The notes: a model not told the origin generated them from the letters alone. A DNA stretch of 64,000 bases from Rhizobium sp. Q54 (GCA_945947575.1 CAMEYM010000003.1:1-64000); one strand, 5' to 3'; positions 51,400-61,104 are shown, numbered from the stretch's first letter. Numbers and translations are program-made.

Positions 51400-52532
51400 A
51401 TGTACGCGTCGAACCGCCTCTCGCTTTGCTCGCCGAGTTGTCGCACCGCTGCCCGCTGCAGTGCCCGTACTGCTCCAATCCGCTGGAGCTCGAGCGCTCC
51501 GGCAAGGAGCTCGACACCAAGACTTGGACACGCATCCTCGACGAGGCCGCCGCCATGGGCATGCACCAGGTGCACTTCTCCGGCGGCGAGCCGACCGTGC
51601 GCAAGGACCTGGAACAGCTGGTCGAGCACGCCACCAAGGTCGGGCTCTACACCAACCTCATCACCTCCGGCGTTCTCCTGGACGAGAAGCGCCTGCGCGC
51701 CCTCGCCGACCGCGGCCTCGAGCACGTCCAGGTCAGCTTCCAGGACACCGAGGAAGCCAACGCCGATCGCATTGCCGGCTTCAAGGGCCACCAGAAGAAG
51801 CTCGAAGTGGCGCGCCTGGTGCGCAAGATCGGCCTGCCGCTGACGGTGAACGCCGTCGTCCACCGCCAGAACATCGACCATGTCCCCGACTTCCTCGAGA
51901 TGGCCGTCGAGCTCGGCGCCGAGCGCATCGAGATCGCGCAGGTTCAATATTATGGCTGGGCGCTGAAGAACCGCGCCGCCTTCATCCCGACCTACGAGCA
52001 GCTCCAGCGCACCACCAAGGTGGTCGAGGAGGCGCGCAAGCGCCTCAAGGGCGTGCTGGTGATCGACTACGTCGTGCCCGATTACTACGCCAAGCGCCCG
52101 AAGACGTGCATGGGCGGCTGGGCGCGGCGATTCCTGAACATCAGCCCGGCCGGCAAGGTGCTGCCCTGCCACGCCGCCGAGAGCATCCCAAACCTCGCTT
52201 TCGACAGTGTGCACGAGCACAGCCTGCAGTGGATCTGGGACAACTCGGTCGCGTTCAACAAGTACCGCGGCACCGACTGGATGCCGGAGCCGTGCAAGAG
52301 CTGCGACCGCAAGGAGATCGACTGGGGCGGCTGCCGCTGCCAGGCCTACGCGCTGGCCGGCGACGCCGGCACCGTCGACCCGGCCTGCGAGCTCTCGCCC
52401 CTGCACGAGGCGATCTTCGGCCTCGCCATGAAGGAGGCCAGCGCCGAGGCGCCCGAGTTCATCTACCGCCGCATCGGCACCGACGAGACGCCGGACGCGC
52501 CGGTGTTCGGACACCGCGAACCGGCGGAGTAG
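51396..52532 (+). CDS. pqqE: PqqE, radical SAM PQQ cross-linking enzyme
   Basis: 378 residues from ATG 51396. Radical-SAM motif CPLQCPYC (Cys 19, 23, 26), then HFSGGEPTVRKDL. The C-terminal SPASM region has the auxiliary-cluster Cys: KTCMGGWARRFLNISPAGKV, LPCHAAESI, PCKSCDRKEIDWGGCRCQAY. It forms the Glu-Tyr C-C bond in PqqA. Last gene of the plus-strand pqq operon; convergent with maf, 19 bases apart. No pqqF or PQQ-dependent dehydrogenase lies in the window. Confidence 0.95.
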   Translation: MNVRVEPPLALLAELSHRCPLQCPYCSNPLELERSGKELDTKTWTRILDEAAAMGMHQVHFSGGEPTVRKDLEQLVEHATKVGLYTNLITSGVLLDEKRLRALADRGLEHVQVSFQDTEEANADRIAGFKGHQKKLEVARLVRKIGLPLTVNAVVHRQNIDHVPDFLEMAVELGAERIEIAQVQYYGWALKNRAAFIPTYEQLQRTTKVVEEARKRLKGVLVIDYVVPDYYAKRPKTCMGGWARRFLNISPAGKVLPCHAAESIPNLAFDSVHEHSLQWIWDNSVAFNKYRGTDWMPEPCKSCDRKEIDWGGCRCQAYALAGDAGTVDPACELSPLHEAIFGLAMKEASAEAPEFIYRRIGTDETPDAPVFGHREPAE

Positions 52533-52551
52533 TTCGCGGAGGCAACCCTTG

Positions 52552-53118
52552 CTATCGGGCCAGTAGCCCATCGAGCAGCGCCGCCGTCTCGTGCAGGGGC
52601 AGGCCGACGACATTGGAGTAGGAACCGTTGATGCTTTTCACCAGCGCGGCGAAACGGCCCTGGATGGCGTAGCCGCCGGCCTTGCCGTGCCATTCGCCGC
52701 TGGCGATGTAGGCGTCCACTTCCGCATCGGTCAACCGCTTCACGATCACCGCGGTCGTCACGAGGCGGCTGCGGGTCTTGCCGCCAGACACTACGGCGAT
52801 GCCCGTGTGCACGCGATGGCGGCGCCCCGAAAGCAGCGCCAGACACTTGCGCGCGGTTGCCTCGTCCTCCGCCTTGGGCAGGTTGCGGCGGCCGACCGCG
52901 ACGGTCGTGTCGGCTGCCAGCACGACGTCGTCCGGAAAGCGCGCCGCGATCGCGGCGGCCTTGGCGAGGCCAAGTCGCAGCGCCAGCGCCGGCGGCAGTT
53001 CGCCCTTCTTGGGCGTCTCGTCGATCTCGGGATGCTCGATGCGATCGGGCGCAATGCCGATCTGGCGCAACAGCTCGAGCCGGCGTGGCGACGCCGAGGC
53101 GAGCACGAGCGCACGCAC
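52552..53118 (-). CDS. maf: Maf family nucleotide pyrophosphatase
   Basis: 188 residues. Starts LVLASASPRRLELLRQIGI, the Maf signature (SxSPRRxELL), with VVLAADTTVAVGRRNLPKAE and VKSINGSYSNVVGLPLHET. Maf proteins hydrolyse non-canonical nucleoside triphosphates. It follows infA on the minus strand, as usual in alphaproteobacteria; a ribonuclease G/E gene would normally come next, but the pqq operon is there instead. Confidence 0.92.
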   Translation of the reverse strand: MRALVLASASPRRLELLRQIGIAPDRIEHPEIDETPKKGELPPALALRLGLAKAAAIAARFPDDVVLAADTTVAVGRRNLPKAEDEATARKCLALLSGRRHRVHTGIAVVSGGKTRSRLVTTAVIVKRLTDAEVDAYIASGEWHGKAGGYAIQGRFAALVKSINGSYSNVVGLPLHETAALLDGLLAR

Positions 53119-53148
53119 TGGACGACCGCTCTACTTGTAGCGGCCGAC

Positions 53149-53367
53149 CTACTTGTACCGAAAAGTGATGCGACCCTTGGTGAGGTCGTAGGGGGTCATT
53201 TCGACCAGGACCTTGTCGCCGGCCAGCACGCGAATGCGGTGCTTGCGCATCTTGCCGGCGGTGTGGGCCAGGACCTCGTGCCCGTTGTCGAGCTTGACCC
53301 GGAACATCGCGTTGGGCAGCAGCTCCATGACCGTGCCCGGAAACTCCAACAATTCCTCTTTCGCCAT
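53149..53367 (-). CDS. infA: translation initiation factor IF-1
   Basis: 72 residues, the standard length: [73 protein letters not shown]1/OB fold, binds the ribosomal A site. A short GC hairpin (CCCCC/GGGGG, 53394-53408) lies upstream towards the phosphatase gene. Confidence 0.97.
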   Translation of the reverse strand: MAKEELLEFPGTVMELLPNAMFRVKLDNGHEVLAHTAGKMRKHRIRVLAGDKVLVEMTPYDLTKGRITFRYK

Positions 53368-53448
53368 TCGCTCTCCGTCAACGTGTGGGGGGTCCCCCGA
53401 GAAGGGGGTCGAATTGGGGCCTATGAATCCCTCGCCTGCCAGGCCAGT

Positions 53449-53922
53449 TCAAGACCTTTCCTGGACAGTGCCGGGCTTGGGCCGGGTCAGGCCGCCGAAC
53501 GCCTCGTCGATGCGCCGGGCCAAGGCGTCGCGCGCCTCGCGGTAGGCGGCCAGGATGCTCTCCCGGCTGCCGCGCGCCGCCGTCGCGTCGAAGGTCGGCC
53601 AAAACACCAGCTCGCACGCCATGGTGCGGGTGAGTTCCACCGCCCTGTGCTGGGCTGAGGGCGAGAGCGACACGATCCAATCGAACGAGGTGTCGTGCAG
53701 GTCCTTGAAGGTCTTGGGCTGGTGCGCCGCCATATCGACGCCGATCTCGGCCAGCACCGCTACCGCGAAAGGGTCGGGCTCCTCGCCGGCCCGCACGCCC
53801 GCCGAATCGAAGTAGACGACGTCGCCGTAGCGCGCCTTGGCGAGACCCACTGCCATCACCGAACGCACGGTGTTGTTGTCGCAGGCGAACAGGACGCTGG
53901 CGGGCGCGCGCTGCATGGTCAT
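53449..53922 (-). CDS. low-molecular-weight phosphotyrosine phosphatase / arsenate reductase family
   Basis: 157 residues from ATG 53922 (ATGA overlap with the UPF0262 gene). P-loop SVLFACDNNTVRS carries the nucleophile Cys and Arg, with CDNN in place of the usual CxGN. The acid-loop Asp may be in FDSAGVRAGEEPDP; DWIVSLSPSAQHRAVELT follows. Phosphatase and arsenate-reductase members share this fold; the location beside infA is conserved and argues for a housekeeping role. Confidence 0.85.
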   Translation of the reverse strand: MTMQRAPASVLFACDNNTVRSVMAVGLAKARYGDVVYFDSAGVRAGEEPDPFAVAVLAEIGVDMAAHQPKTFKDLHDTSFDWIVSLSPSAQHRAVELTRTMACELVFWPTFDATAARGSRESILAAYREARDALARRIDEAFGGLTRPKPGTVQERS

Positions 53923-54392
53923 GTCCGCCGGTGCAGCACGCACAACAGCGTGAACAGGCGCCGCGCCGTATCGAAATCGAGATCGACGCGGTCCTTCAGC
54001 CGTTCGACCAAGAGGTCGGCACCCTCGTTGTGCAGGGCGCGGCGGCCCATATCTAGGGTCTCGATGCGCGCCGGCGTCGCCGTCTTGATGGCCTCGTGGT
54101 AGCTGTCGCAGACGATGAAGTAGTCCTTGATGATGCGGCGGAACGCCGACATGCCGAGGATGATGCGGCCGATCTCGGCGTCCGCTTCGCTGCGCACATC
54201 GAACACCAGGCCGGCCGGCTCGATGCCGAGGCGCAACCGGTAGGGGCCGCGCACATGGCCGCGCGGCGCGAAGTGATTCTGCTGCAGAAGGTCGTAGATC
54301 GCGACCGCGCGTTCCTGCTCGACGTCGGGGCTGCGGCGCACGACCGTGCGCTCGTCCAGCGTCAGATCGGCGATGCGCTGGGAGTCCGGCAT
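53919..54392 (-). CDS. UPF0262 family protein
   Basis: 157 residues. Matches the alphaproteobacterial UPF0262 family by its QRIADLTLDERTVVRRSPDV start, the central VRGPYRLRLGIEPAGLVFDV and FRRIIKDYFIVCDSYHEAIK, and the end DTARRLFTLLCVLHRR. Function unknown. It lies in the usual place between hisD and the phosphatase. Confidence 0.9.
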   Translation of the reverse strand: MPDSQRIADLTLDERTVVRRSPDVEQERAVAIYDLLQQNHFAPRGHVRGPYRLRLGIEPAGLVFDVRSEADAEIGRIILGMSAFRRIIKDYFIVCDSYHEAIKTATPARIETLDMGRRALHNEGADLLVERLKDRVDLDFDTARRLFTLLCVLHRRT

Positions 54393-54406
54393 GCTCGCAA
54401 CGAGTT

Positions 54407-55699
54407 TCAGGAGCCGAGGCGGATGCGCACCGAAAGAGCGTGCGCGCCGAGGCCTTCGGCATCGGCAAGCGTCGCGGCGGTCGGCCCGAGCGCCCGCAGG
54501 CTTGCCTCGGTGTAGCGCATCAGCGAGGTGCGCTTGAGGAAGTCGAGCACCGACAATCCGGACGCATAGCGTGCCGCGCGCGCCGTGGGCAGCACGTGGC
54601 TCGGCCCCGCCACGTAGTCGCCGATGGCTTCCGGCGTCATGCGGCCGAGGAAGATGGCGCCCGCGTTGTGCACCTGCGCGGCCAGCACGTCGGGATCGGC
54701 GGTGGCGATCTCCAGATGCTCAGGCGCCAGGCGATCGACCAGCGCCGCCCCTTCCGCCAGCGTGCGGCAAACGATGATGGCGCCGAAGTCGCGCCAGCTC
54801 GCGCTCGCGATCTTGACGCGCGCGAGGCGCGGCAGGGTCTTGTCCACCGCGCGCGCCACGGCGTCGGCGAACGCCGCGTCGTCGGTGATCAGGATCGACT
54901 GCGCCGTCTCGTCGTGTTCGGCCTGGCTCAGCAAGTCGGCGGCGATCCAGTCGGGATTGTTGGCGCCGTCGGCGATCACCAGGATCTCGGACGGGCCCGC
55001 CACCATGTCGATGCCGACGGTGCCGAACACCTGGCGCTTGGCCGCCGCGACGTACGCGTTGCCAGGACCGACGATCTTGTCCACCGCCGGAATGGTCTTG
55101 GTGCCGAACGCGAGCGCGCCCACCGCCTGGGCGCCGCCGATACGGTAGATCTCGCGCACGCCCGCAATCTTCGCGGCCGCCAGCACCAGGCCGTTGAGCT
55201 CGCCGCGGGGAGTTGGCACCACCATGGCGAGGCGCGGCACTCCGGCGACCTGGGCGGGAATCGCGTTCATCAGCACGGACGACGGGTAGGCGGCCTTGCC
55301 GCCCGGCACGTACAGGCCGACCGCGGCCAGCGGCGTCCAGCGATAGCCGAGCTCGGCGCCGTGCTCGTCCACGTAGCGATCGTCGGCCGGCATCTGGCGC
55401 GCGTGGTACAGGCGGATGCGTTCCGCCGCTTTCTCCAGCGCGGCGAAGTCAGCGGCCGGCACCTGCGCCGCGGCGCGCTCGATCTCGTCCGGCGGGATCC
55501 GCAGGGTCGCGGGCGTCAGCGCGAGCCCGTCGAAGCGCTGGGTGTACTCCGCCACCGCCTCGTCACCGCGCGCCTGCACGTCGGCCAGAATCGCCGCGAC
55601 CGCAGCATTCACATCGGCCGACGTCTCGCGCTTGGCGCTCAACAGCGCGGCGAAGCCGCGCTCGAAGTCCTTGGACTTGGTGTCAAGCCGCGTCGGCAT
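54407..55699 (-). CDS. hisD: histidinol dehydrogenase
   Basis: 430 residues. Two-step NAD oxidation of histidinol to histidine, zinc-dependent. Signatures: [59 protein letters not shown] and [15 protein letters not shown] with the zinc-ligand Gln/His. It overlaps hisG by 17 nt. Together with hisG it gives two of the histidine genes; the others are outside. Confidence 0.96.
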   Translation of the reverse strand: MPTRLDTKSKDFERGFAALLSAKRETSADVNAAVAAILADVQARGDEAVAEYTQRFDGLALTPATLRIPPDEIERAAAQVPAADFAALEKAAERIRLYHARQMPADDRYVDEHGAELGYRWTPLAAVGLYVPGGKAAYPSSVLMNAIPAQVAGVPRLAMVVPTPRGELNGLVLAAAKIAGVREIYRIGGAQAVGALAFGTKTIPAVDKIVGPGNAYVAAAKRQVFGTVGIDMVAGPSEILVIADGANNPDWIAADLLSQAEHDETAQSILITDDAAFADAVARAVDKTLPRLARVKIASASWRDFGAIIVCRTLAEGAALVDRLAPEHLEIATADPDVLAAQVHNAGAIFLGRMTPEAIGDYVAGPSHVLPTARAARYASGLSVLDFLKRTSLMRYTEASLRALGPTAATLADAEGLGAHALSVRIRLGS

Positions 55700-56360
55700 C
55701 TATGGCCTCGCGGAAGCGTTCGATCCAGGCGCCCATTTCGTCGGGACGCGTCTTGAGCGCGGCGCGGTTCACTGCCAGCCGCGATGTGATGTCGGCGATG
55801 TGCTCGACCTCAACCAAGCCGTTGGCCTTGAGCGTTGAGCCGGTCTCGACGAGGTCGACGATGCGGCGGCATAGACCAAGATTCGGCGCGAGCTCCATGG
55901 CGCCCGACAGCTCGATGCACTCCGCTTGCACGCCGCGCGCCGCGAAGTGCTTACGCGTGATGCTCGGGTACTTGGTGGCGACGCGCACGTGGCTCCAGCG
56001 CGAGGGATCGTCGCTCGCCACCATGGCGACAGGCTCGGCCACCGACATGCGGCACTTGCCAATGCCGAGATCGAGCGGCGCGTAGACCTCGGGGTAGTCG
56101 AACTCCATCAGCACATCGTTGCCGGCGACACCGAGCTGCGCCGCACCGAAGGCGACGAACGTCGCCACGTCGAACGAGCGCACGCGCACGATCTTGATGT
56201 TCGGGTCGTTGGTGTCGAACAGGAGCTTGCGCGTCTTCGGGTCGTCGAAGGCGGCCTCCGGCTCGATGCCGGCGCGCTTCACCAGCGGCATCACATCCCG
56301 CAGGATGCGGCCGCGCGGCAACGCCAGCACGATCGTGCCGTCGGGAAGGGTGGCGTCCAT
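55683..56360 (-). CDS. hisG: ATP phosphoribosyltransferase, short form
   Basis: 225 residues. First step of histidine synthesis. Begins [40 protein letters not shown] and [20 protein letters not shown] carry the PRPP-binding segment. It lacks the C-terminal regulatory domain, so it is the short form that needs a HisZ partner, not seen here. Confidence 0.95.
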   Translation of the reverse strand: MDATLPDGTIVLALPRGRILRDVMPLVKRAGIEPEAAFDDPKTRKLLFDTNDPNIKIVRVRSFDVATFVAFGAAQLGVAGNDVLMEFDYPEVYAPLDLGIGKCRMSVAEPVAMVASDDPSRWSHVRVATKYPSITRKHFAARGVQAECIELSGAMELAPNLGLCRRIVDLVETGSTLKANGLVEVEHIADITSRLAVNRAALKTRPDEMGAWIERFREAIDADAA

Positions 56361-56366
56361 GCGCGC

Positions 56367-56828
56367 CTAGCCTTTATCGATGGAATGCTTGGGCAGGCGC
56401 CGGCCCGCCCACGGCTCGCCCATGTCGAGCAGATTGCAGTCGATGCACTCGACGTCGAGGCGGATGGAGCTGCCGCCCGCGAACGCGAGACGCACTTCGG
56501 CGGCGCCGTCGTCGCGCGGTTTTGCCTCGATGGCCAGCAGCTCGAGCACCGCGTCGGGTCCGCGGCTGAGGTCCTTGCTTTGCACGCCGAGCACGCCGTT
56601 GAAGTGCACGCCCGACTTCACCCAGCGCTTCTTGCCGTCGCCGTAGTGGTCCTCCCCGCGGAAGCGGCTGAACACGGCCGCGAAGCGGCGCTCCTTGGGC
56701 AAGTAGGTGATGTCGGTGGCGAGCGTCACCGCGTCCTGGAGGCAGGCCGAAATGATGGTCAGGTCCTCGGCGTCGTTCGCCGTGAGCTTGAGCGGGGTAG
56801 CTGCCATCGGGGGCGGGTTCAGGTCCAT
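56367..56828 (-). CDS. DUF2948 family protein
   Basis: 153 residues: LKLTANDAEDLTIISACLQD, AVTLATDITYLPKERRFAAV, FSRFRGEDHYG, VLGVQSKDLSRGPDAVLELL, IRLDVECIDCNLLDMGEPWA. Recognised as the DUF2948 family that sits before hisG in alphaproteobacteria. Function unknown. It ends 6 bases before hisG, so it heads the his operon. Confidence 0.88.
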   Translation of the reverse strand: MDLNPPPMAATPLKLTANDAEDLTIISACLQDAVTLATDITYLPKERRFAAVFSRFRGEDHYGDGKKRWVKSGVHFNGVLGVQSKDLSRGPDAVLELLAIEAKPRDDGAAEVRLAFAGGSSIRLDVECIDCNLLDMGEPWAGRRLPKHSIDKG

Positions 56829-57144
56829 CGGGTGCTAACGGATTGGCGGAGAAACTAATTCGGCCGCTGCGGGCAATCCAGCGCCGCGGATTCTTCGACG
56901 AAATACGGTGGATGCGGGCGGCTTGCGGGAAGAGCGGCGCGAGCGCGTCGCCGGCTTTCGAATTCAGTTCCTCGTGGCGGCCGGGCGGAGCCCCCGCGGG
57001 GAAGAGGCAGCCGTGGACGTTCTCCATCGATGGAATGAACCATGTCGTGGCTTTCGTCTATGGACGCGTGGATCGACTTGCGGGGCGTGCGGGGCCTCTT
57101 GGGGTGGATGGCAGTCCACATAGGGCGCGCGTCGTGTCGTGTCA

Positions 57145-57268
57145 ATACTATTGGTATCTATCTCGGCAGCCTCGACGCATAAATATGCGGAATCTAGGCA
57201 GAACACCTTGCTGTGAGGCAGCGGGGGATCAGAATGCAATAGATAGGGTTTGATACGTTTAGTATCAA
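57145..57268. promoter_or_regulatory. AT-rich region with paired palindromes upstream of the DUF2948-his operon
   Basis: The 503 bases between murA and DUF2948 hold no convincing gene. About 57130-57270 is much AT-richer than its surroundings. It contains ATAC-N5-GTAT twice: 57145-57157 and 57253-57265 (the second extends to TTGATAC-N5-GTATCAA, 57250-57268). A third palindrome GCATAAATATGC is at 57177-57188. The pattern suggests a regulator binding two spaced sites; on the minus strand it lies before the his operon. Confidence 0.5.
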
Positions 57269-57331
57269 GTGCGTGCGAACCATGCTCGCGGAGGCCATCC
57301 CCACCCTGCGTTCCCTGAAGCGGGGAGGACC

Positions 57332-58609
57332 TTAGCCGGGGACGCGCTCGATGTCGGCGCCGCATGCCCGGAGCTTCTGGTCGAGGCTTTGGTAGCCGCG
57401 GTCGAGGTGGTAGACGCGGTTGACGATGGTCTCGCCCTGGGCGGCGAGCCCGGCGAGCACGAGGGAGACCGAGGCGCGCAGGTCGGTGGCCATGACCGGG
57501 GCACCCTTCAGGGTCTTCACGCCGCGCACGATGGCGGTGTTGCCCTTGATGGTGATGTCGGCGCCCATGCGCGCCAGCTCCGGCACATGCATGAAGCGGT
57601 TCTCGAAGATGGTCTCGGTGATGACCGAGGCGCCGCTCGCGGTCGCCATCAGGGCCATCATCTGGGCCTGCATGTCGGTGGGAAAACCGGGGAACGGCGC
57701 GGTCGAGATATCGACGCCGCGCACCGCGCCGTTGGCGGTGACCTTCAGGCTGTCGCGCGCCGATGTCACTTCGACGCCGGAGTGCACGAGACTCTCCACC
57801 ACCGCGCCCATCAGCTCGACGCCGGCGCCATTGAGCTCGACGTTGCCACCGGTGATGGCGGCGGCGATGGCGTAGGTTCCGGCTTCGATGCGGTCGGCGA
57901 CGACACGGTGATTGGCGCCGTGCAAGCGCGGCTTGCCACGGATGACGATGCGCGGCGAGCCGGCGCCTTCGATCTCGGCGCCCATGGCGACGAGAAGGTG
58001 GGCGAGGTCCACGACCTCGGGCTCGCAGGCGGCGTTCTCCAGTACCGTCTCACCTTTGGCAAGGGCGGCGGCCATGAGCAGGTCCTCGGTGCCGCCGACG
58101 GTGACGGTCGGGAATCGCACCGCGCCACCCTTCAGCCCGTTGGGCGCGCGGGCGTGGATGTAACCGTCCTCGATCTCGATCTCGGCGCCGAGGTCCTTGA
58201 GCGCGGCGAGGTGCAGGTTCACCGGACGCGTGCCGATGGCGCAGCCACCCGGCAGCGAAACCTTGGCCTCGCCGAAGCGCGCGACGAGCGGACCCAGCAC
58301 CAGCACTGAGGCGCGCATCTTGCGCACCAGGTCGTACTCGGCCGTGAGGTTGGTGATGTTCTTTGCGTTGAGCGCGAGCGTTCGGCACGCCGCGCTGTTC
58401 TTGTCCCACGCCATCTCGACGACGACGCCATGCGACATCAGCAAGTCCATCAGTGTCTTGATGTCCATCAGGTCGGGGACATTCGACAGCTTGACGATGT
58501 CCTCGGTGAGCAAGCTCGCCACCATTAGCGGCAGGGCCGCGTTCTTGGCGCCGCCGATGGCGATCTTGCCGCGGATAGGGTTGCCGCCGCGGATGCGAAT
58601 GCGATCCAT
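57332..58609 (-). CDS. murA: UDP-N-acetylglucosamine 1-carboxyvinyltransferase MurA
   Basis: 425 residues. First committed step of peptidoglycan synthesis. The active-site Cys is at 123 ([20 protein letters not shown]), so the enzyme should be fosfomycin-sensitive by family rule. Substrate-binding segments [16 protein letters not shown] and [11 protein letters not shown]-like ([20 protein letters not shown]) are intact. Confidence 0.96.
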   Translation of the reverse strand: MDRIRIRGGNPIRGKIAIGGAKNAALPLMVASLLTEDIVKLSNVPDLMDIKTLMDLLMSHGVVVEMAWDKNSAACRTLALNAKNITNLTAEYDLVRKMRASVLVLGPLVARFGEAKVSLPGGCAIGTRPVNLHLAALKDLGAEIEIEDGYIHARAPNGLKGGAVRFPTVTVGGTEDLLMAAALAKGETVLENAACEPEVVDLAHLLVAMGAEIEGAGSPRIVIRGKPRLHGANHRVVADRIEAGTYAIAAAITGGNVELNGAGVELMGAVVESLVHSGVEVTSARDSLKVTANGAVRGVDISTAPFPGFPTDMQAQMMALMATASGASVITETIFENRFMHVPELARMGADITIKGNTAIVRGVKTLKGAPVMATDLRASVSLVLAGLAAQGETIVNRVYHLDRGYQSLDQKLRACGADIERVPG

Positions 58610-58632
58610 AGAGTCTTATCTTCCTTGGGCTC

Positions 58633-58818
58633 TTATTTTCCGTCCGGGCGGAGGAGGGTCGGCCGCTCGGGGCCCTCATCGGGGCCGCGTTCGCGGGCCC
58701 GCTCCTTGCGCCGGCGCAAATTGTTGCGCAGCGCGTCGGACAGGGCCTCCTTCTCGACGCGCCCGTTGGGCACGTTCTTGCCGAAGTTCGGGCCAGGCGG
58801 CCTGGAGCGGTCGGTCAT
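58633..58818 (-). CDS. small basic protein upstream of murA
   Basis: 61 residues from the ATG encoding MTDRSRPPGPNFGKNVPNGR. It is polar and Arg-rich, with LSDALRNNLRRRKERARERG as a likely helix. The same-strand position 23 bases before murA and the recurring FGKNVPNGRVEKEALSDALR segment suggest a real, conserved small protein of unknown function. Confidence 0.65.
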   Translation of the reverse strand: MTDRSRPPGPNFGKNVPNGRVEKEALSDALRNNLRRRKERARERGPDEGPERPTLLRPDGK

Positions 58819-58959
58819 TTCTTGGCGACCGTTTTCAAGGCCAATTGGGGCCGCGTCAAGGCCGCGCACCCCACCCGTCCGCAGCTTCGCTTGCTGGCGG
58901 GGGTCTTTTTTGGCAAGGTCCGCCGCGCTAGACGGCTGAGCCGTCCTTTTCTACCCGGC

Positions 58960-59034
58960 GCCCACATAGCTCAGAGGTAGAGCACTCGCTTGGTAAGCGA
59001 GAGGTCGATGGTTCGATTCCATCTGTGGGCACCA
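58960..59034 (+). tRNA. tRNA-Thr (GGT)
   Basis: 75 bases with CCA encoded. Acceptor GCCCACA/TGTGGGC, D-arm AGCTCAGAGGTAGAGC, anticodon loop TTGGTAA (anticodon GGT), T-loop GGTTCGATTCC. A small hairpin with CTTTTCT (58931-58951) lies just upstream. Its 3' end adjoins a metalloprotease-like gene of different composition. Confidence 0.98.
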
Positions 59035-59079
59035 CTCCCCGAAACGAGTTCGATGCCCGGCGCGCTTCGGCACCGCAAG

Positions 59080-59970
59080 CTATGCGGTCGGGCAGAAGCG
59101 CTCGAAGTAGGCAATCCTGCTGGGAATCGCGGAACGCACGGAGTTCGCAAAGAACGCTCCGACGCGTTCCGATCGGAACTTCGCCCCGAAGTACGCGACG
59201 AAACTCTCTGCGACATCCTCGCGATCGCCTTGCAGGGGCGAGACCGCCCGAACGCCGGCGGCATATCGAGAGACATAGACGCCATCCGTGACGACCGCGT
59301 TCTTGTAGGCGAACGTGGCGTACCCCGACGTAGGATTGTCGAACAATAGATGGGCGAGTTCATGCAGCAGAACTTCCTCGGCCATCCTGCTTTGCCTCGA
59401 TCGGTTGAAGAAGTCTTCGAAGATGTAGATGGACGACGTTGCGGAGACCGCTGCCGCCGCTACGCCACCGGTATCAAGGCCGAGACCTGCCGAGTTCTGT
59501 ATCTTGACCTCTTTCACCTGCGTTAGGACGCACGCGGGCATCCTTCCGAGTTCTGTCGACAACGCGACCGCTTTTTGCCGGGCTTGATTGAGGTCCGGGT
59601 TTTCCGCTGCGTTGACGATGACCTCTATGTTGCGGTTGTTCGTGTACGAGGAAGCAAACACGTACGCGCGCTGATTCGTCGTTCCGTTGCCCGCCCGAAA
59701 CAGGGACGCGGAGGCGCCCTTGTCCTCCGTTGCGACGTACGTCGTCCGATCGGTTTCGTTGATGATGGAGGGATGTCCCGTCGTCGAAGGACACCCTGCC
59801 GGCTGCGCCTGGAGGCAGACGATCCGCAGCCCGTCGATCGTATCGATGCGGAGCCCCGCCAGACGCTGATCTGTACGAGCGATCTCCTCGGCGCTTTGTA
59901 CACATCCCAGCAGTCCAACGAGGCACAGGACCAATGGCAATGAGGGCGCCGGCGCCTTAGCGAAGTTCAT
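59080..59970 (-). CDS. putative zinc metalloprotease lipoprotein
   Basis: 296 residues. Lipoprotein signal LPLVLCLVGLLGC with the lipidated Cys at 23. A zinc-protease motif HELAH is at 203-207 (EVLLHELAHLLFD), and a downstream acidic site REDVAESFVAYF at about 250-261 could give the third ligand as in gluzincins. Early Cys pair (about 52 and 60) may form a disulphide. Base composition looks less GC-rich than its neighbours and it lies beside a tRNA, both consistent with transfer. Substrate unknown. Confidence 0.75.
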   Translation of the reverse strand: MNFAKAPAPSLPLVLCLVGLLGCVQSAEEIARTDQRLAGLRIDTIDGLRIVCLQAQPAGCPSTTGHPSIINETDRTTYVATEDKGASASLFRAGNGTTNQRAYVFASSYTNNRNIEVIVNAAENPDLNQARQKAVALSTELGRMPACVLTQVKEVKIQNSAGLGLDTGGVAAAAVSATSSIYIFEDFFNRSRQSRMAEEVLLHELAHLLFDNPTSGYATFAYKNAVVTDGVYVSRYAAGVRAVSPLQGDREDVAESFVAYFGAKFRSERVGAFFANSVRSAIPSRIAYFERFCPTA

Positions 59971-60069
59971 CGTCGGGCGCCCTTTCCCCAGAAGACGCGC
60001 TTGTCGAGCCTGACACGGCGATCAAGCAGGTGCAATTGCAGGCGTTGCGCCTCCCGCCCCTGCCCCGGT

Positions 60070-61104
60070 TCAGGCGACGCCCGCTGCCTTGGCGGCGATG
60101 CGGCGCCACAGGAAAGCTCCCGCGGCCACCAGTGCCGCGATGACGAACACGAGCAGATACTCGACGAGCGGGATGCGCAGCACCTCGTGCACGTTGGCCA
60201 ACGGCCGCGCGGTCGAATAGACGAGCGCAATTCCGCCGACGTAGGCGACGACGAACAGGGCTCGCACCCAGCGCGGCAAGCCCAAACCGTGCATCTGCGT
60301 CAGGATGAACACGGACGCGAAGCCGAACAGGAACATCGGCCACAAGCCGTTCTTTTGCTGCACCGCGACCATCGTCCCGTGCACGATGACCAGCGTCTCG
60401 AGCGCCAGCGTCCACCACCTGTTGGTGTGGACGCGCGTGAAGAACAGGCTGCCCTGCAGCATCAGCAGGGCCGTGTAGAACGTGCCGAGCAGGTGACCCC
60501 AGGTCGCCTCCATCGGGTGGTACCAGAACGTGTACACCACGGCCCAGGAGAACAAATAGCCGTGGTACTTGCGGGCGAAGCGGCCGCTCTCCAGCAGCAC
60601 GGAGGCGCGCTTGCCGAACGCCAGGCCACGGCGCTGGTTCTCCATCAGGAGCACCACGACCAGCAGTAGCACGACGGATGCCTGCGACGACCAGATCGAC
60701 ACGTCCTGGGCCAACCCGTCGTAGGTGACGTGCGTTTGCGCCAGATGCAGCAAGACGAAGAACGCGTTGACCGCCAGCGCCGAAGCGTTGAACCAGTGCA
60801 CGCCCCTGGTCGTCTTGGGCTGCTGCCGCTGCGCGGCAAAGATCAGGCCCCAAATGGCGAGTTGGTGCGCGGCGTAGCAGGCCCAGGCCACCGCACGGGT
60901 CAGCGCCGTGGGATCCGGCAGCTTCCAATAGTAGTGAGAGGCACCGGTGTCCGGCGCGAAGGCGATCGGCTTGAGCAGCGGATCGAGCGCGGCAATCAAC
61001 CCCGCGAACCCGATCGAGAAAGCGATCCCGGCCCACAACGCCGTGTTCGACGAGAGCGGTGTGGACGTTTGCTGCGGCTCCTGCACGGGTTCCCCCTCGG
61101 ACAT
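60070..61104 (-). CDS. hypothetical multi-pass membrane protein
   Basis: About 344 residues from ATG 61104 (MSEGEPVQEPQ); an upstream in-frame ATG at 61182 gives a less protein-like leader. About nine to ten helices, e.g. TALWAGIAFSIGFAGLIAAL, WYHPMEATWGHLLGTFYTAL, VYTFWYHP. His/Trp-rich stretches lie between helices. No transporter or enzyme family recognised. Divergent from pirin at 61251. Confidence 0.65.
   Translation of the reverse strand: MSEGEPVQEPQQTSTPLSSNTALWAGIAFSIGFAGLIAALDPLLKPIAFAPDTGASHYYWKLPDPTALTRAVAWACYAAHQLAIWGLIFAAQRQQPKTTRGVHWFNASALAVNAFFVLLHLAQTHVTYDGLAQDVSIWSSQASVVLLLVVVLLMENQRRGLAFGKRASVLLESGRFARKYHGYLFSWAVVYTFWYHPMEATWGHLLGTFYTALLMLQGSLFFTRVHTNRWWTLALETLVIVHGTMVAVQQKNGLWPMFLFGFASVFILTQMHGLGLPRWVRALFVVAYVGGIALVYSTARPLANVHEVLRIPLVEYLLVFVIAALVAAGAFLWRRIAAKAAGVA

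Noticed and set aside
58931-58951. GACGGC/GCCGTC hairpin with CTTTTCT as terminator
   Set aside because: No plus-strand gene precedes it and the stem is only 6 bp; mentioned with tRNA-Thr but not called.
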